Source of the DNA: Actinomucor elegans
Lineage: Eukaryota > Mucoromycota > Mucoromycetes > Mucorales > Mucoraceae
Reading direction: 5' to 3'
Assembly (NCBI GenBank): GCA_026027325.1
Contig: JAMSLZ010000016.1
Span: forward strand, 496,001-560,000
Length of the DNA: 64,000 nt
Made by a program: the position numbers and the translations under genes. Shown piece after piece: positions 1 to 12,000 of the stretch (within the stretch, counting starts at the first letter, position 1; every line of letters starts with the position of its first letter). The notes beneath the pieces are model-generated. The model did not search any database. It saw nothing but the letters and a program-made list of their open reading frames with translations, and was not told the DNA's origin.

Positions 1-1319
1 AAAAAATCGAGTTTCATGAGTCATTTCAGTCGTGCGGGGAGGATCAACCATATAAGGCTTTTACGTTTGGTGCAGGTGTTAATTGGTTTGATGCATATCG
101 CGCTGCACATGAACATAACGTTACATTAGTCGGTGGTGCACAAGCAGGCGTTGGTGTTGCTGGAGGATGGCTTTTAGGCGGCGGCCATTCAGTTTTGTCT
201 CCGGCGTTTGGGCTAGGTGTGGATCATGTATTGCAATTCAAACTGATATTGGCCAATGGTGAGCATGTTATTGCCAATAAATGCCAACATCCAGATCTTT
301 TTTGGGCCTTGCGTGGTGGAGGTGGAGGTAGTCTTGGTATAGTGACCGAAGCAACGATACGTACGCATCCACATGTGAATATACAGTTCCTTGCTTTAGA
401 CATTACTACTATCGTTTCTGGAGAACAAAGAAAACTATTGTTGGAATTCGCTAGACATTCAGCGAGATGGGCAGAAGAAGGCTGGGGAGGTTATTTTTAC
501 TATTATAGTACTGGTATCAAGCTCCTCTATGCTAACCCTCTCTTGTCCGCTGAAGAGGCAAACGCCTCTCTTAAACCTTTTTTGGATTTTATCGATTACA
601 GTCCGAGGATCTATATTAAGGAAACAGTGATAACAGGAACTACTAGTGGTTTCTATAACTTTTTTATGGAAGCGCTGTATAAAAACTCTGAACTTGTAGG
701 CCATGGCATTCGCCTTTCTTCTCGGCTCATCCCCTCTGAACATTTTGCTACTGACGAAACCAGAGAGTTACTAGTGGATACATTTCTGGAAGGAGTCAAT
801 ATTACAAAGTCGCTGTCATCGCTGCGACCTAGTATGATCTTACTTACTACATCGTTGCGCGTCCGTGATGAAGAAGGTGGAACCTCGGTTCAACCGTTGC
901 TTAGACAATCTGTATGGCATGTTGTTTATATACAGGTATACAATCTTGGAAACATTTATAGATAAATAGAGCTTAGCTTGGAGAAATAGAAATATTGCTA
1001 CTTGATTAACTAACTATTTCAAATACAGGGATGGGTACAAGGAACATCTGAGTATTTAACAAAGAAGTTTTCTCAAATAGCGAATGAAGCTGCTGACCCT
1101 CTTCGCAAGCTCACTCCGGGAGGTGGAGCGTATTTCAACGAAGCGGATGTATTGGAACCAGATTGGCGAGTATCGTTCTGGGGGCCCAATTATGATCGTT
1201 TGATGTGGATTAAACAAAAATACGATCCTACTAACTTCTTTCATTGCTGGAAATGTCTTGGATGGGATGAAACTATGATATTCGAGGATGAGAAATACAA
1301 ATGTTATAATAGATATTAG
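1..1319 (+). CDS. FAD-linked oxidase of the berberine bridge enzyme family, 5' partial
   Basis: Two exons are visible: up to 935, and 1029-1319, joined by a GT-AG intron. The reading frame is open from base 3 with no start codon needed, so the gene begins upstream of the window. The sequence shows the end of an FAD-binding (PCMH-type) domain, with glycine-rich runs GGAQAG, GGWLLGGGHS and LRGGGGGSLGIV. The second exon encodes a typical C-terminal BBE segment, with YFNEADVLEPDW and later YDPTNFFHCWKC. Family members oxidise small alcohols, sugars or alkaloid-like substrates using covalently bound FAD and O2. The substrate cannot be read from the sequence, and the flavin-linking His/Cys residues of the N-terminal half lie outside the window. 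Whether the protein is secreted is unknown because the N-terminus is missing. Confidence 0.88.
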
Positions 1320-1544
1320 TATGAATAAATCAAACGATGAGTTTTCGAGACTCTTGTATTGTATATTATCATTCTCTATGGCTTAGTGCCTTGACACACT
1401 CCTATGTGATTCTAGGCTTTTATTGGTTTGAGAGAATCAACATTCAACTAATAATGAAAATCAAGAAACCAAGAAATACGAAAAAAAAAAAGAACATTTA
1501 ATATAATATCAATGGTAGTATTAGTTCAAGGCTTTATTGCTACT

Positions 1545-1640
1545 GTAACTTACTTTGAACTTGGATAACTAATCAGATGCGGCATTAACCTGAGATCAGT
1601 CGAGAAATCTATTCATCATTACATCTAACTTCATGAAACT
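1545..1640 (+). repeat. Dispersed ~175-bp repeat, single copy
   Basis: Matches the core of the family described in the findings: an AATCAGATGCGGCATTA-like block followed by GATCAGTCGAGAAATCTATT and a CATCATTACATCTA-like end. Confidence 0.7.
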
Positions 1641-1934
1641 AGTCGGCCCTATACTCGGTACGCTTGTTTGGCTGCTGTTATCCTCCAGGGCTGCTGTTTC
1701 AGGACTCTAGAAGAAAGGAGGAGTTTACATCTCCTCCAAATTTTTAATTGAACTTTTGCCTCACTTTGGTAAACCAAAACATGAAGCCAGATTGTAAAGA
1801 ACTGCATTCTAATTTTCAAAAAAGGATGATTATGAATTAATCCCAAATTTCAGCGTACAGATTAAAAATAGATGCAGGACCTCAGTAGCCAACCATTACA
1901 ATGCGACACATCAACTAAACTTCAGTCAAATAAT

Positions 1935-2040
1935 AACTCTAATGGATGCACTAGTCCCTTATGTACATACTCTAACCATCTGATGTGACATTAAAACAGA
2001 ATTGATCGAGGAATGTCGAGCTTTTAAAATAACCAGGTTG
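1935..2040 (+). repeat. Dispersed ~175-bp repeat, diverged copy
   Basis: Carries GGATGCACTAGTCC, then CATCTGATGTGACATTA and GATCGAGGAATGTCGAG. These align with the TGCAGTAGTTCATT, CAAATGTGACATTA and GATCAGTCGAGAGATC blocks of the family. Confidence 0.6.
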
Positions 2041-2394
2041 CTTTACTAAATCCAAGGATATATAATATTTTAGGCCTTAACTTTCATATTTCACTTCTTT
2101 TGTAAAAGCATGAGGATGGTATTATATATCCAATACATATAACTTATGTCTGTATTTGAGCTCTATAAAAAGAGCCTATATGATATACTCTGCTAGAAAT
2201 TATTCAGAAAGCTGATCAGTCTTAACAGCTCAACATTCTTCGATCGGCTCAATGTTGCAACTAATGACTATTACGTGTTCATAATAATGAACCACTACAC
2301 CTGTTAAAATCATTATTTGTCTAAGGTTCGATTGGTGTATTGCATTTCAGCGATTACTGTGACGGGCAAGCATTTTATCTGATTTAATTCAAAT

Positions 2395-2500
2395 CACTTC
2401 TAGATCTCTCAACCTATCCAGTCAGATGTCACATTGGATTAGCATTCCTTGTGCAATATGAGCCACTTCATCTGCTAAACTCTTTAGTTTGGCCATGGTG
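2395..2500 (-). repeat. Dispersed ~175-bp repeat, reverse orientation
   Basis: Contains TAGATCTCTCAACCTATCC, CAGATGTCACATTGGATTAG and CACTTCATCTGCTAAACTC. These match, in order, the reverse complement of the family consensus. Confidence 0.65.
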
Positions 2501-2766
2501 CAAGCAAAGAATATCAATTTTTATTATACATTTGTCCTGATATAGTAGAAGATACAACTGTTGCGCATATGGATTACACAACAGAATCCTGAATAATTAC
2601 ATCATATTACAGTTATGGGTAAATTACTCTTAGGCGCAAATACCAATTTAAACGCTCAGTTTATGTTTATTTTAAAAAACGTTTCAATGCTATTTTAGTG
2701 TAAATGTAATGCGTTGTGGATGGGGGGGATATAGAGATGCAATGCTTGTTTAAAAAAAAAGTACAT

Positions 2767-3375
2767 TTATAGGTCAGAACATAGGCTATCTAAATCATCG
2801 TCGTTCACTTCATCTAATAATTCATGTGGTGGAGAAGAATAATGACCCCGGTCTATCCATTGCTTGAGTAGCTTTTTGGCTACAAATTTACCTCTGAGCT
2901 TATCAGCTGTGACCCTTAATTTGCGGTTTTCTTCACGAACCTCTCTTAATTGACGTTCCAAGACAGCATTGCGCTCAGATATCTCGTGAATCATAGTTCT
3001 CATTTCGTGCTGTTGTAAGTTTTTCTTTTGTCTGTATTTGGCAGAAGCAGCTTTGTTGCGCTGTCGCCTTTCTTGTAATGAATGAGTGGCTGAGTCTTCT
3101 TCGTATTGACAGTGTTGTGCTGTGTCAAATGAAGGAGAGGAGGGTGGAGAATGTATATAATGCTCGGGTGAAGTGGGCGGTGATCGAATCATATGACGCA
3201 TATTGCCTGGATGAGAATGACTATGTCTCATAGGATGATAATGCTGTCGCGGGTAAGGGTCTGTGTATAAAGAAGGTTCTAAAGCCATCCTTTTAGAGGA
3301 AAATGAGGGCACTGTTGGGCTTGAAGTAATAGAGGAGATTGACATTTGCTCTCTTGGGTATTGAGTTGAGCTCAT
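2767..3375 (-). CDS. bZIP transcription factor
   Basis: A single uninterrupted frame of 202 residues starting at the ATG at 3375. The N-terminal half is low-complexity and rich in Ser, Pro and His. A basic region with the signature RNKAASAKYRQKK lies near residues 108-120. It is followed by a leucine-zipper coiled coil to about residue 160 (heptad positions include M, I, L, V and L), and the tail is acidic (LLDEVNDDDLDSLCSDL). The basic region resembles the ATF4/Cys3/Met4-like group, which binds DNA as dimers and controls amino-acid or sulfur metabolism and stress genes. The exact orthologue and targets are not assignable from sequence alone. It lies just downstream of the phosphodiesterase gene on the same strand. 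Confidence 0.9.
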   Translation of the reverse strand: MSSTQYPREQMSISSITSSPTVPSFSSKRMALEPSLYTDPYPRQHYHPMRHSHSHPGNMRHMIRSPPTSPEHYIHSPPSSPSFDTAQHCQYEEDSATHSLQERRQRNKAASAKYRQKKNLQQHEMRTMIHEISERNAVLERQLREVREENRKLRVTADKLRGKFVAKKLLKQWIDRGHYSSPPHELLDEVNDDDLDSLCSDL

Positions 3376-3522
3376 TTGTATTAGATAAAAAGGTTTGATT
3401 TTGCAAAATCAAGTACGCTCCTGCTGTCTTTTTATGCGTTTGAGAATTGTGCACTTGACCTAGTTTGGTTATATTAAAACAAGGCTTAACTAATAAACAA
3501 GAACCATCAAATGTCGTGCGTT

Positions 3523-5189
3523 TTATTCTGATATTTGAAGTAGGCCATTTAAAGTATTATTGTTTTCTGTTGGTTTCAAGTGTAAAATACGGGACATGAC
3601 ATTGAAAAGTTCAACGTTCCAGAAGGGTGCTATTGTTTTGCCTTTAGGAAAAGCAGGGCCTTTAGCTACAAAAATGGCTCTTGATTCAGGTGACAAGTTA
3701 TCGTATCCATGAACTCCTCGAGGCAAATATGCAACTCCCTCTTTACGTGTAACAAAGTTCCACCCAGCATCTGGTAGCAGCATCAAAGGAGGAATCCGAA
3801 CATTATCGCGGAAATGAAAGCGATCGGGAAAGTCTTGCCGTTTATATACCTGAAAATGAGGCTTCTCAAGAGATTTGTGTAGTCTTAAAAATGCTTGATA
3901 CAGTGTTTCAACTGCTTCTTCTTGGTTCACATCCAGACGAGGTCGAATACCCAGCATAGGCATGGCTTCAATGCGCCAAATCAAGGACATTTCTTCCTCT
4001 GTCAATGCGTCATCATAATAGATGAGACGCGATTTGTGAGATTCCGACATACCGTGATCACTGACAACGATGAGGTTTACAATATCAGTCAGATTCCTTT
4101 CCTTAAGCCCTTGTATTAATCTACCGATACTTTTATCAGCCAAATTCAGTTGAGTTAAAGTCTACAAGGCAGTCAGTTGGTGGAACATGGACTTTGTAAG
4201 TATAGTTACCTCATTTGCATAAGGTCCATAGGCATGCCCGGCTTGATCAATCTGAGGCACGTATAAACCTACAAACTGAGGTCTGTCTTCTAATGGTAAA
4301 TCAAACCAATCAAAGACTTGATCTACTTTATCATCAAATGTCACATAATCACTATAAGCGACAGAATAAGTAGGCCGTAGTTTGTTGAATTCTGTGCTAC
4401 AGCCAGGCCACATAATAACGCCCGATTTCTTATTCTGTCGCACGGCCGTGATCCAGATCTATAAAGCAAATGTTTAATACAGCTTGCATACATATATATA
4501 TATATACAATACTTACTGGTTCTCCACCCCACCACTTTTCATCCCAACTCTTATCAGGACTTTTGTAATAAAAGCTGTCATTTAGATGAGCATCATAAAA
4601 ATAATTTCCTACTACACCATGCGATTCTGGGTATAATCCTGTTACAAGAGACCAATGATTAGGGAATGTAATGGGCTATATGAATGCATTAGCTTGACTT
4701 TTACAACTTTTGTATATATGATCTTACAGGAAAAGACGGTGTCATGTATTCTGCTCGTACACCTTGCTCAGCTTATTTTGCATAAATTAGCTATTTGGTT
4801 TCACTGTTTCAAACAAAACCTACCTAGTTGGCTTAGCACTGGGGTAACATGTAGATCAAGATCATGGCTCACTACGCCATCTAGAGATATAAAAATTACT
4901 GTAGGTCCAAATGTATGTGTTCCGTTATTGAACGTAGGCTCTTCATTTCCTGTGACTAGGCCATACACAATCACACCACCAAATAGTACAGAGGCAAGGA
5001 CTGCAAGTGCAACAGCTGCGATCTTGTATTGAATAGGCTTTTCCTAGTATTAAACATTGATTAAAGCGCGTTATTTGTATAATCCAACGTGTATATTACC
5101 TCGTCTTCTGGCTCTGTAGGGCCAATCGATTGGTAGCGCGTATGGTTTGTACTTGGCAAGGGAAGTCTCTCGGAATTAGCTGCCGTCAT
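3523..5189 (-). CDS. Type I nucleotide pyrophosphatase/phosphodiesterase (ENPP/NPP family)
   Basis: Six exons (5189-5100, 5043-4824, 4771-4728, 4675-4517, 4458-4210, 4161-3523) give about 466 residues. A short cytosolic N-terminus is followed by one membrane anchor (about residues 37-60), so this is a type II membrane protein with the catalytic domain in the lumen or outside. The alkaline-phosphatase-superfamily metal ligands are visible: FISLDG, IDQAGHAYGP, SDHGM and GVHGYDN. The family cleaves nucleotide pyrophosphate and phosphodiester bonds using two zinc ions and a Thr (or Ser) nucleophile. Here the nucleophile segment reads SFPPITFPNH across the exon 3/4 junction, placing Pro where animal members have Thr in FPTxTFPNH (see findings). 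Everything else looks intact. Confidence 0.9.
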
Positions 5190-5518
5190 TTGAATTAAGA
5201 GTTAAATTGATTTATTAATGAACAAGTTCAAATATTAAGAGAACTAGTTGTATTAACAGCAGTAATAGAACAACTTGGTCTTTATGGTTATAAACCAAAG
5301 GGAAATAAAGATAAGGCGTGTACTCAATGGGAAAAGGCTCAAGTGTCTGGTGGTTCGGACTTTTAATCCCTTGTAGTGCAATTAAAAGAAAAGGCTCTCG
5401 TCATTTTCGCTTTTTTGAACTCTGCGAGGTTGGCATCTAAACGAAGAGGGAGAAGAACCTAATACAGCATGATACTTATATGCTTCATATAACTTGTTCA
5501 GTGTTAGTATATGCTTTC

Positions 5519-7390
5519 TTACGTGTCAAAATAATTTACCATGTCTCGCATACCCTCTAGACTCATGATATACGGGTCACTTTCCACCCTATTTACCAAA
5601 AAGTCAGGTGGCATCATGGGAAATCGGATACGTCGCAGAATGCCGGCTAAATCTAGCTCTAGTCCCTGAGGATCCATTGGTGGGATGACCTTATTACTGT
5701 AATCTATCCTAGTCTTTGGTTCTAAAGCATCATTTGTTTCATCTTCATCTTCATCATCCTCTATTACAGCAGCTGAAATAACTAGAGGCTCCACGTTTAC
5801 AACCGAGGACAATAACTGAGTTCGTGTCATAGATAAGCCTTTTACTTCTGCCCCTTGTCTCGTGATGTCTACTTTTGTCCCCTCTTCAGAGTTAATAGGC
5901 ATAAGTACATTGATATTTCTCGCTTTTGCCCAAAGCAAAACAGCTTCGTAAAGCTCTACTTCTTCGGGTAAATCGCCTACTTCAATACTCAATGCCATTT
6001 TTATGACTCTTGCTTTGGCATATAGCCATGATGGATGAGCAATTAATGTCTTCATTTTAATACCAGCATAGGAAACACACATATCGATCGTCTTTTCACA
6101 ACCGTACATATCTACAAAGCATATTAGGTCAAACGATTAGATGGCAAATGTCATTTACCTGCACATTCCCAAATATCCCAAATATTATCCTCGTTCAATT
6201 CTTGCCTCAAATATCGAAGAGCTTCCTCTCTAATATTGACTATTTGAAATTGATCTGATGCTTTTAACATTTCATAAGCATCCTCCACACCATCCATATC
6301 AATTTCAAAAGTATAGCAGTATTTGAGCAATCGATAAAAAATAGGATGTTTGACTCCACTGATCATGATCTCTTGTTGCTGTGATTCGCGCATACCGTTA
6401 GTAAACAGCATATGAAACCATGGTGATACGGCTGCTAAAATATTCTTGTGGCCATGGAATAGTTTGCCAGTATCTTTGGACAGACACTCTTGTTCAATGA
6501 CGCGAAAAGCGATGTCTGAAAACTCCGCTGAGTCAATGTATCGAGCAAAGGGCGGTGAAGCCTTGAGCATGTCTAGCGCCAATGTGGAAGCGACTTCTGA
6601 TTTGAGAATGGTGATATTGACTGACAAGGAGATTTGATCACGACTCAAGAAAGGATCGATGCTTGACAACGTGCTCAAGGCATCTTCTCCCCATCTTGTA
6701 TGTTCTATAGGATAATGAATAACCTCACAAATATAAAAATCATAATAGTTTCCTTACTCTCACTAAACCAAACGGGTTGCAATCCTAAACAATTTATCAG
6801 TCTTTCGTTATATATATATATATTATTATCATAGTTTAGCATTACTTTTGCCTACACCAAAATCATTGTAGTAACTAGATGGGTTTGTGTTTTTTATCTT
6901 GAGCGTCAATTGAACGTTCTTTCTGACTCCTCTGAGCGATCCAGGACACGTTTCATGAATTTGGACGTATATAGAAAGTGTCTAGTATGATATATTTAAT
7001 ATTCAAGAAAAGGGGACACGAGCATATTCTTACTTCTGGACTCTTGAGCTTTCCTTTGAAAAGCTTTTATTTGAATCATATGGCGTTAGTTAATACTGTG
7101 TGCAAAGTTATATGGCCTCTTACTTTAATAGACCTAATAGTATATATACATCATTAATATTAACAAGCTTAACAACTAGTATACTTATTATTATACCATT
7201 GGAAGCCATCAAATTGAATAGGTGGACTGCTATATTCTACACTGAGACGTAGTTGAGACCATTGCGGTATGCGCCAATGATAAGTATGTGAGCTTTTGAT
7301 ATGACCTACTATAGCATGTGTCGATTCTATTAAATTTTGTTTAAAGGCTGTTTCTTGGTTTACATACGCCATTTTTCTACCTTCATTCAT
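5519..7390 (-). CDS. MATH-BTB(-BACK) domain protein
   Basis: Seven exons (7390-7197, 7133-7124, 7063-7034, 6981-6846, 6784-6758, 6704-6159, 6111-5519) total 1536 nt, giving 511 residues with all phases consistent. The N-terminal MATH domain spans about residues 25-165 (YHWRIPQWSQL, then PIQFDGFQWSIKLF across tiny exons, then LSIYVQIHETC and LTLKIKN). The BTB/POZ domain follows at about residues 185-300 (FSDIAFRV, LFHGHKNILAAVSPWFHMLF) and then a BACK-like region. MATH-BTB proteins usually act as substrate adaptors for Cullin-3 ubiquitin ligases, with MATH binding the substrate and BTB binding Cul3. An insertion rich in Asp and Glu (EDDEDEDE) lies in the C-terminal part. Exons of 10, 30 and 27 nt are unusual. 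An alternative start is the Met at 7372. Confidence 0.85.
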
Positions 7391-9062
7391 TTTTTGGATA
7401 TGTAAAGGAGGAAAAGGTGGTATTAAGAATTAAAAGAGCATGAACTTCCTATTAAGACTTATCTCAATTCCTCCTATTCTAACTTCTGCGCTGACCTGTA
7501 AGTATCATATATAAGATGCGTTTTATTCAACAGAAAAAAGGGAAATATTATTTGGTTGCATACAGATTTTGAAAATTTTTAGTGATACGCTATTTGATTG
7601 TATTCAGATGATTTACCCTTATATCACCTACTCAAGACCTGCATAAGCGCTCTCAATAGTAAAGGGTCCAGAAGTAATACCCGAATTTTAGGTCACCTTG
7701 CATGACTATTTGGAGATAATAATAGTTTGCTCTTGATTTGACACTGATCTCGTAAATGATAAACATTCGCTAAATAACATACAGTACTAAAGGAAAAACT
7801 GCATAACTATTACGGTATCATATGTACTATTTGGTCTGATGTATGTCCATTTATGTAGTTTCTCTATCTTAGTCTACTCTTTTGCTAAAACTATTATACT
7901 TATTTACGACTACTGGCGATGCATAGAACGATGAATTGGGTTTATATGATAGCATTGGACAAAAATCATTGGGATATTTAGTTTGCGTATACAGTACCTA
8001 TGAACAATAGTGCACATTAATTCTTACCGAGATATAATGGCATATAAGAGTGCTAGGCCAGTTCGATGGCGGTATATCACTTTATCTTTTTGGACAAACT
8101 TTTTTTCTTTCACTTTTGTACAGAACGTATATCATCAGAAATAACATTTCATACTCTAAAAGTTATATTACTATTACCAATAGAATATTTGAGCTTATTG
8201 TCTCCATTCTTTGATTTCAATTTTTAGGTATAAAAATTTCAGCTTCTGTAACCTCGAAAGATTCAAGTCCACAAACTCAATTTGACTTCGATGTAACGAA
8301 TACATTAATCACATCAGTTAATGTAGATCCTTTATTAATACCATAGTAGTTAGTTCCCTGCTAGCTAAAGTCTTGGTTTCGTTATATGTCACCAACGCAT
8401 CTTTGAAGAGAGTCATTAAACATTGTCTACTCCACTACCTTGTAATGCAATTTCAATTTCTCCTCATCCGATTAAATTCAGACATCATAGTGTATTTAGA
8501 TTAAAGGCTTCAGCTGATGCAACTATATATTTCGTACATGAACTACTAGCTAGATGTGACATTAAGGTAGGATTAATCGAGAGATCTATTAATCATTAGA
8601 ACTAAATAAGTTTTATAAAATACATGATTTTACTACTCAATTGCTAAAATTGAATATACCTATCGAACTTTAATAGTCCTAGTGGTCATAATGATCTATT
8701 CTGTGTATATACTATTTACTAGATGTAATATTGAACTAGAATTGGCTGAGGAATGTTGAGACGTAAAAGAAAGTGGTATGATTTGAGTAAAATCTCGTAG
8801 GTATACTCTTATACACCTGATTCTTCAAATTTTGTCTTTTCTAGAAAGCTTGGAAACTGCACTTGGTGTGCTTGTAGCTAGGTTCGGTATAATAAAGTAA
8901 TTTTTTGGGCCTTAAGGAATACATATTGGATACATTTAAAAACCAAAAAAATTATAAATTCTATAAAGTTAACCAAACATATGGCTTTCCTTATTATTTG
9001 GTGCTATCAAACTTTCTGCATAATAATTAATTTGTTTTTATAATAACGATTGAAAAAATTTA
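7391..9062. other. Intergenic region, AT-rich
   Basis: No gene supported. Short open stretches near 8220-8345 do not extend into a convincing protein. Two tandem copies of the ~175-bp repeat lie near 8480-8780. Confidence 0.5.
8480..8780 (+). repeat. Dispersed ~175-bp repeat, two tandem copies
   Basis: Copy 1 has AGATGTGACATTAAGG and TTAATCGAGAGATCTATTAA. Copy 2, about 172 bp later, has AGATGTAATATTGAAC and TGGCTGAGGAATGTTGAG. Confidence 0.7.
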
Positions 9063-12000
9063 TTAAAAGAAAATATGAAATTCAAGCAAAAAGTTGAAGA
9101 CGAAACAGGTCAAATAGACGGCAATCATCCATATTCCCAGCTGTTTTGTCACTCGATAACCATTGAGATTTACTACAATCAACGTACTCAACAATACTGT
9201 GATAAGACCAACCGCGGATACAATGATGGTTGGAGCAATTTCGAGCTTGTAATAGGTACCGGATTTCCAAGTTTGATAAAGCGAAGATACACCAACACCC
9301 AAGACCATATCTGAAAAGAAAGAATTAGATGCGAAAATCTCTATTATCTCAGTTGAGACAAAACTCACTTAATAACGGTCCGGCATAGCAAGCTGATATA
9401 GCCATTGTTGGGAACCCCATCTATAAACAGGATGTTTTAGTGATGCGTTACGCTAGGCATTTCAGGTCACTTACTTTGGCTATGGCAGTGTTAGCTACAA
9501 AATCGCCAATGCTATTTCCCTACCGTGTTATCAAACTATATTAGTGAACGAGTTGGTTAGAGCTTATATTGGAACTTACCAAAGCAAACACTGTTAATCC
9601 CATGATGGCTTCACTAATCGAGAATATTTCGCCTAATGCCTTTTGAACAACCATCAATTTATCTGTCAAAATTAATCAGCATTTTGCTTTCTTACCTGAA
9701 GTAGACCCACCACTTCATTTGCTAATAGAAATATCCAGTTCAATGCAACAAAGAAGCCAACAAACGAGAGTACCCAAAACCAAGAAGGGGTTTCATTTGC
9801 TTTTGTCGATTTTGCAACCAAAATACTTAGCAGGATACCAATACCTACACCAAGATAGATTGTAGAATATGGCACAACTTTGTTCACTATAATAGATTAA
9901 AGAGTTAAGTGATTAGTACTATTAATAAGGATGGGTAATTTTCTTACCTGAAAATACACCAAAGATAAAAGTGGTACTAATAACACATTGAGCCATAAGT
10001 AAGTGCTTATTCCAACCTTGCTTCGTATCCATCTCATCCACCGCCACCACTACCTGAGTGGTTGTTGCAACATCAGAATTAGGAACAGATAAATAGCTTT
10101 TCGCTTGTTCAACGCCTGGTACAAGCAGTCCATGTTGCTCTTCATCGTCATTACTGAAGTGATGATCTTGATCTACGACCTCAACATCATCTACCTTCAC
10201 TTCTTCCACCTCGGCCACAGGCAGGGTTAATGTGAATATCAATACCAAGGGTACTGCTACAATGGCGCTAATTCTAGAAAATGTAGACTTGGTAAACCAT
10301 CCTTCAAGTGTAGGCAATAACACTTGTTTCATTTCATTGATAAACTTGATGTGAATACAAGGTTCCGGTGGAGGTGGTGGCCCACAGCAGCTACGCATCG
10401 AATGAACATCAGAAGGAGAAGCAGGTGGTAAGGTGAGCTGACTTTGACGATGCATTGCTGATCCTTCTTGTTGATGGCCTGAACGCGCATGATCAAGTAT
10501 GGACAATAATTCATTTGGGCAATTAAAAGAAGAAGATGGACTTAGTAAAAAACTTTGGCGAGCAGAGACAAAGGAATCACATTCAGACAAGATACTGGGA
10601 GGAGGAGCAAGACTGTGAGTACTGTTTCCGCGTGTTCGACGCCCAGTAGGTCCAGGGCTATTTAGTGGCGAACTCCACGGTGATGAATGCACATTCATGA
10701 AATCTGGTACTGCCATCTGGTTTTCGTTGGGCGGTGCAAGGCGAATCTCCGGAATGTTGATCTCCGAACGCGGTGGTGGTGGGGAACAGGATTGTATGTG
10801 TATGATATGAGGCTGTATCTGTTGCTGTTGATGATTTGAAAGATATGTAAAGTAATCGTCTGTTGATGGTTGTGCAAGTGCATCTTGATGATGGTAGGAT
10901 GATAGTATTGGCATATTGGAAGGCGATGGTGTAACCAATTGCTCAGACATGGTGGACGCTCTTTGGCGAGAACGTCCCCCGTACATTGTCTGTGATTGTG
11001 GGGAACGAGGTAAACTCTGATGTGGCCCCTGATGTAGATTTCGCCACATAGGAGGCGGCATGGATACTTGACGGTGTCTACCATTGCAGTTAGGATGAAG
11101 AGGTTCTAACTGGACTTGATGTGAACTATTAGCCCTGCACAAGGTATTGATTTGCTCTTGAAACTACATAGCGGCAGCAAGGAAATGTGAGACATGCATG
11201 GTATTACATAGTTATATTTAAAAGCACGGCTCTTACCTCAATTGCTCCAAAGACAGAAGTTCTAATACCAATTCTGGGAGTCATTGGACGGCGATAGGAC
11301 CTTGAAATTGAAATGGATCCGTTCGTGCTCGTCGTTCTAGGCATAGTCGCGTCAAAATATACGGAAGAACGAGATGAATTGGGTGATACAGGTCGTATAA
11401 TATGGCCTAAATGTTGTTGGCTTGAAAAGTCTGATAAATTTGATTGCATGGACGAAAATCCAGTTTTAGGAATGGATAATCTTGGTGGTGGTACTTTTCC
11501 TATTATGAATTGGCACGCTTTAAATAACTCTAAAGAATATGTAAACTATGAGGAAACGAACCTGCTTTGAACAGTAAATGCGTAGACTCGTCTACTGTAT
11601 CGTCTTTTTTGCACTCTTTTTGGATCGATATAGGGTCTTGGTCACTATTGGTATATGCTCCTAATACAACCGCACATACATAACTAAGGTAATAGCATAT
11701 TAATATAATACTATGGTACCAATATATCCTTTGATGATAGACAATCCAGGTAATAATCATGATTGCGCCAGTTAAAAACGACGCATCTCTCTTAAAGGTT
11801 ATCTTTTGTGATTGAAATGGCCGAATAATTCCCATACATCCCGAAACAATTGCTACGATAAAGAAAGCAGCACCTATAAGCTCGCCAATTGCCAATGAAC
11901 CAGCACCGGAATCCATTGCGCTGTTATAAAGTAGTTTTTATTATTTTGCTATTACGCTGTAGCTTTTTTTTTTCTTATAACACGTACCTGAATGTACTAA

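Larger units (their letters stand above)
1320..2766. other. Intergenic region with three diverged repeat copies
   Basis: AT-rich DNA between the FAD oxidase and the bZIP gene. The only structure I recognise is the dispersed ~175-bp repeat, in forward orientation near 1545-1640 and 1935-2040 and reversed near 2395-2500. No convincing gene or RNA was seen. Confidence 0.6.

Noticed and set aside
6840..6842. ATG at 6842 as start of a BTB-only gene
   Set aside because: It falls inside a 61-bp intron of the longer MATH-BTB model, which explains upstream MATH-like exons and keeps all phases.
7420..7500. Short plus-strand frame resembling a signal peptide followed by a GTAAGT donor
   Set aside because: No following exon of convincing sequence could be found.
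9662..9695. 33-nt intron in the exchanger gene
   Set aside because: It puts a stop in frame. Using the next AG (intron to 9640, 55 bp or so) restores ANEVVGLLQ-ALGEIFSIS, as in the family.
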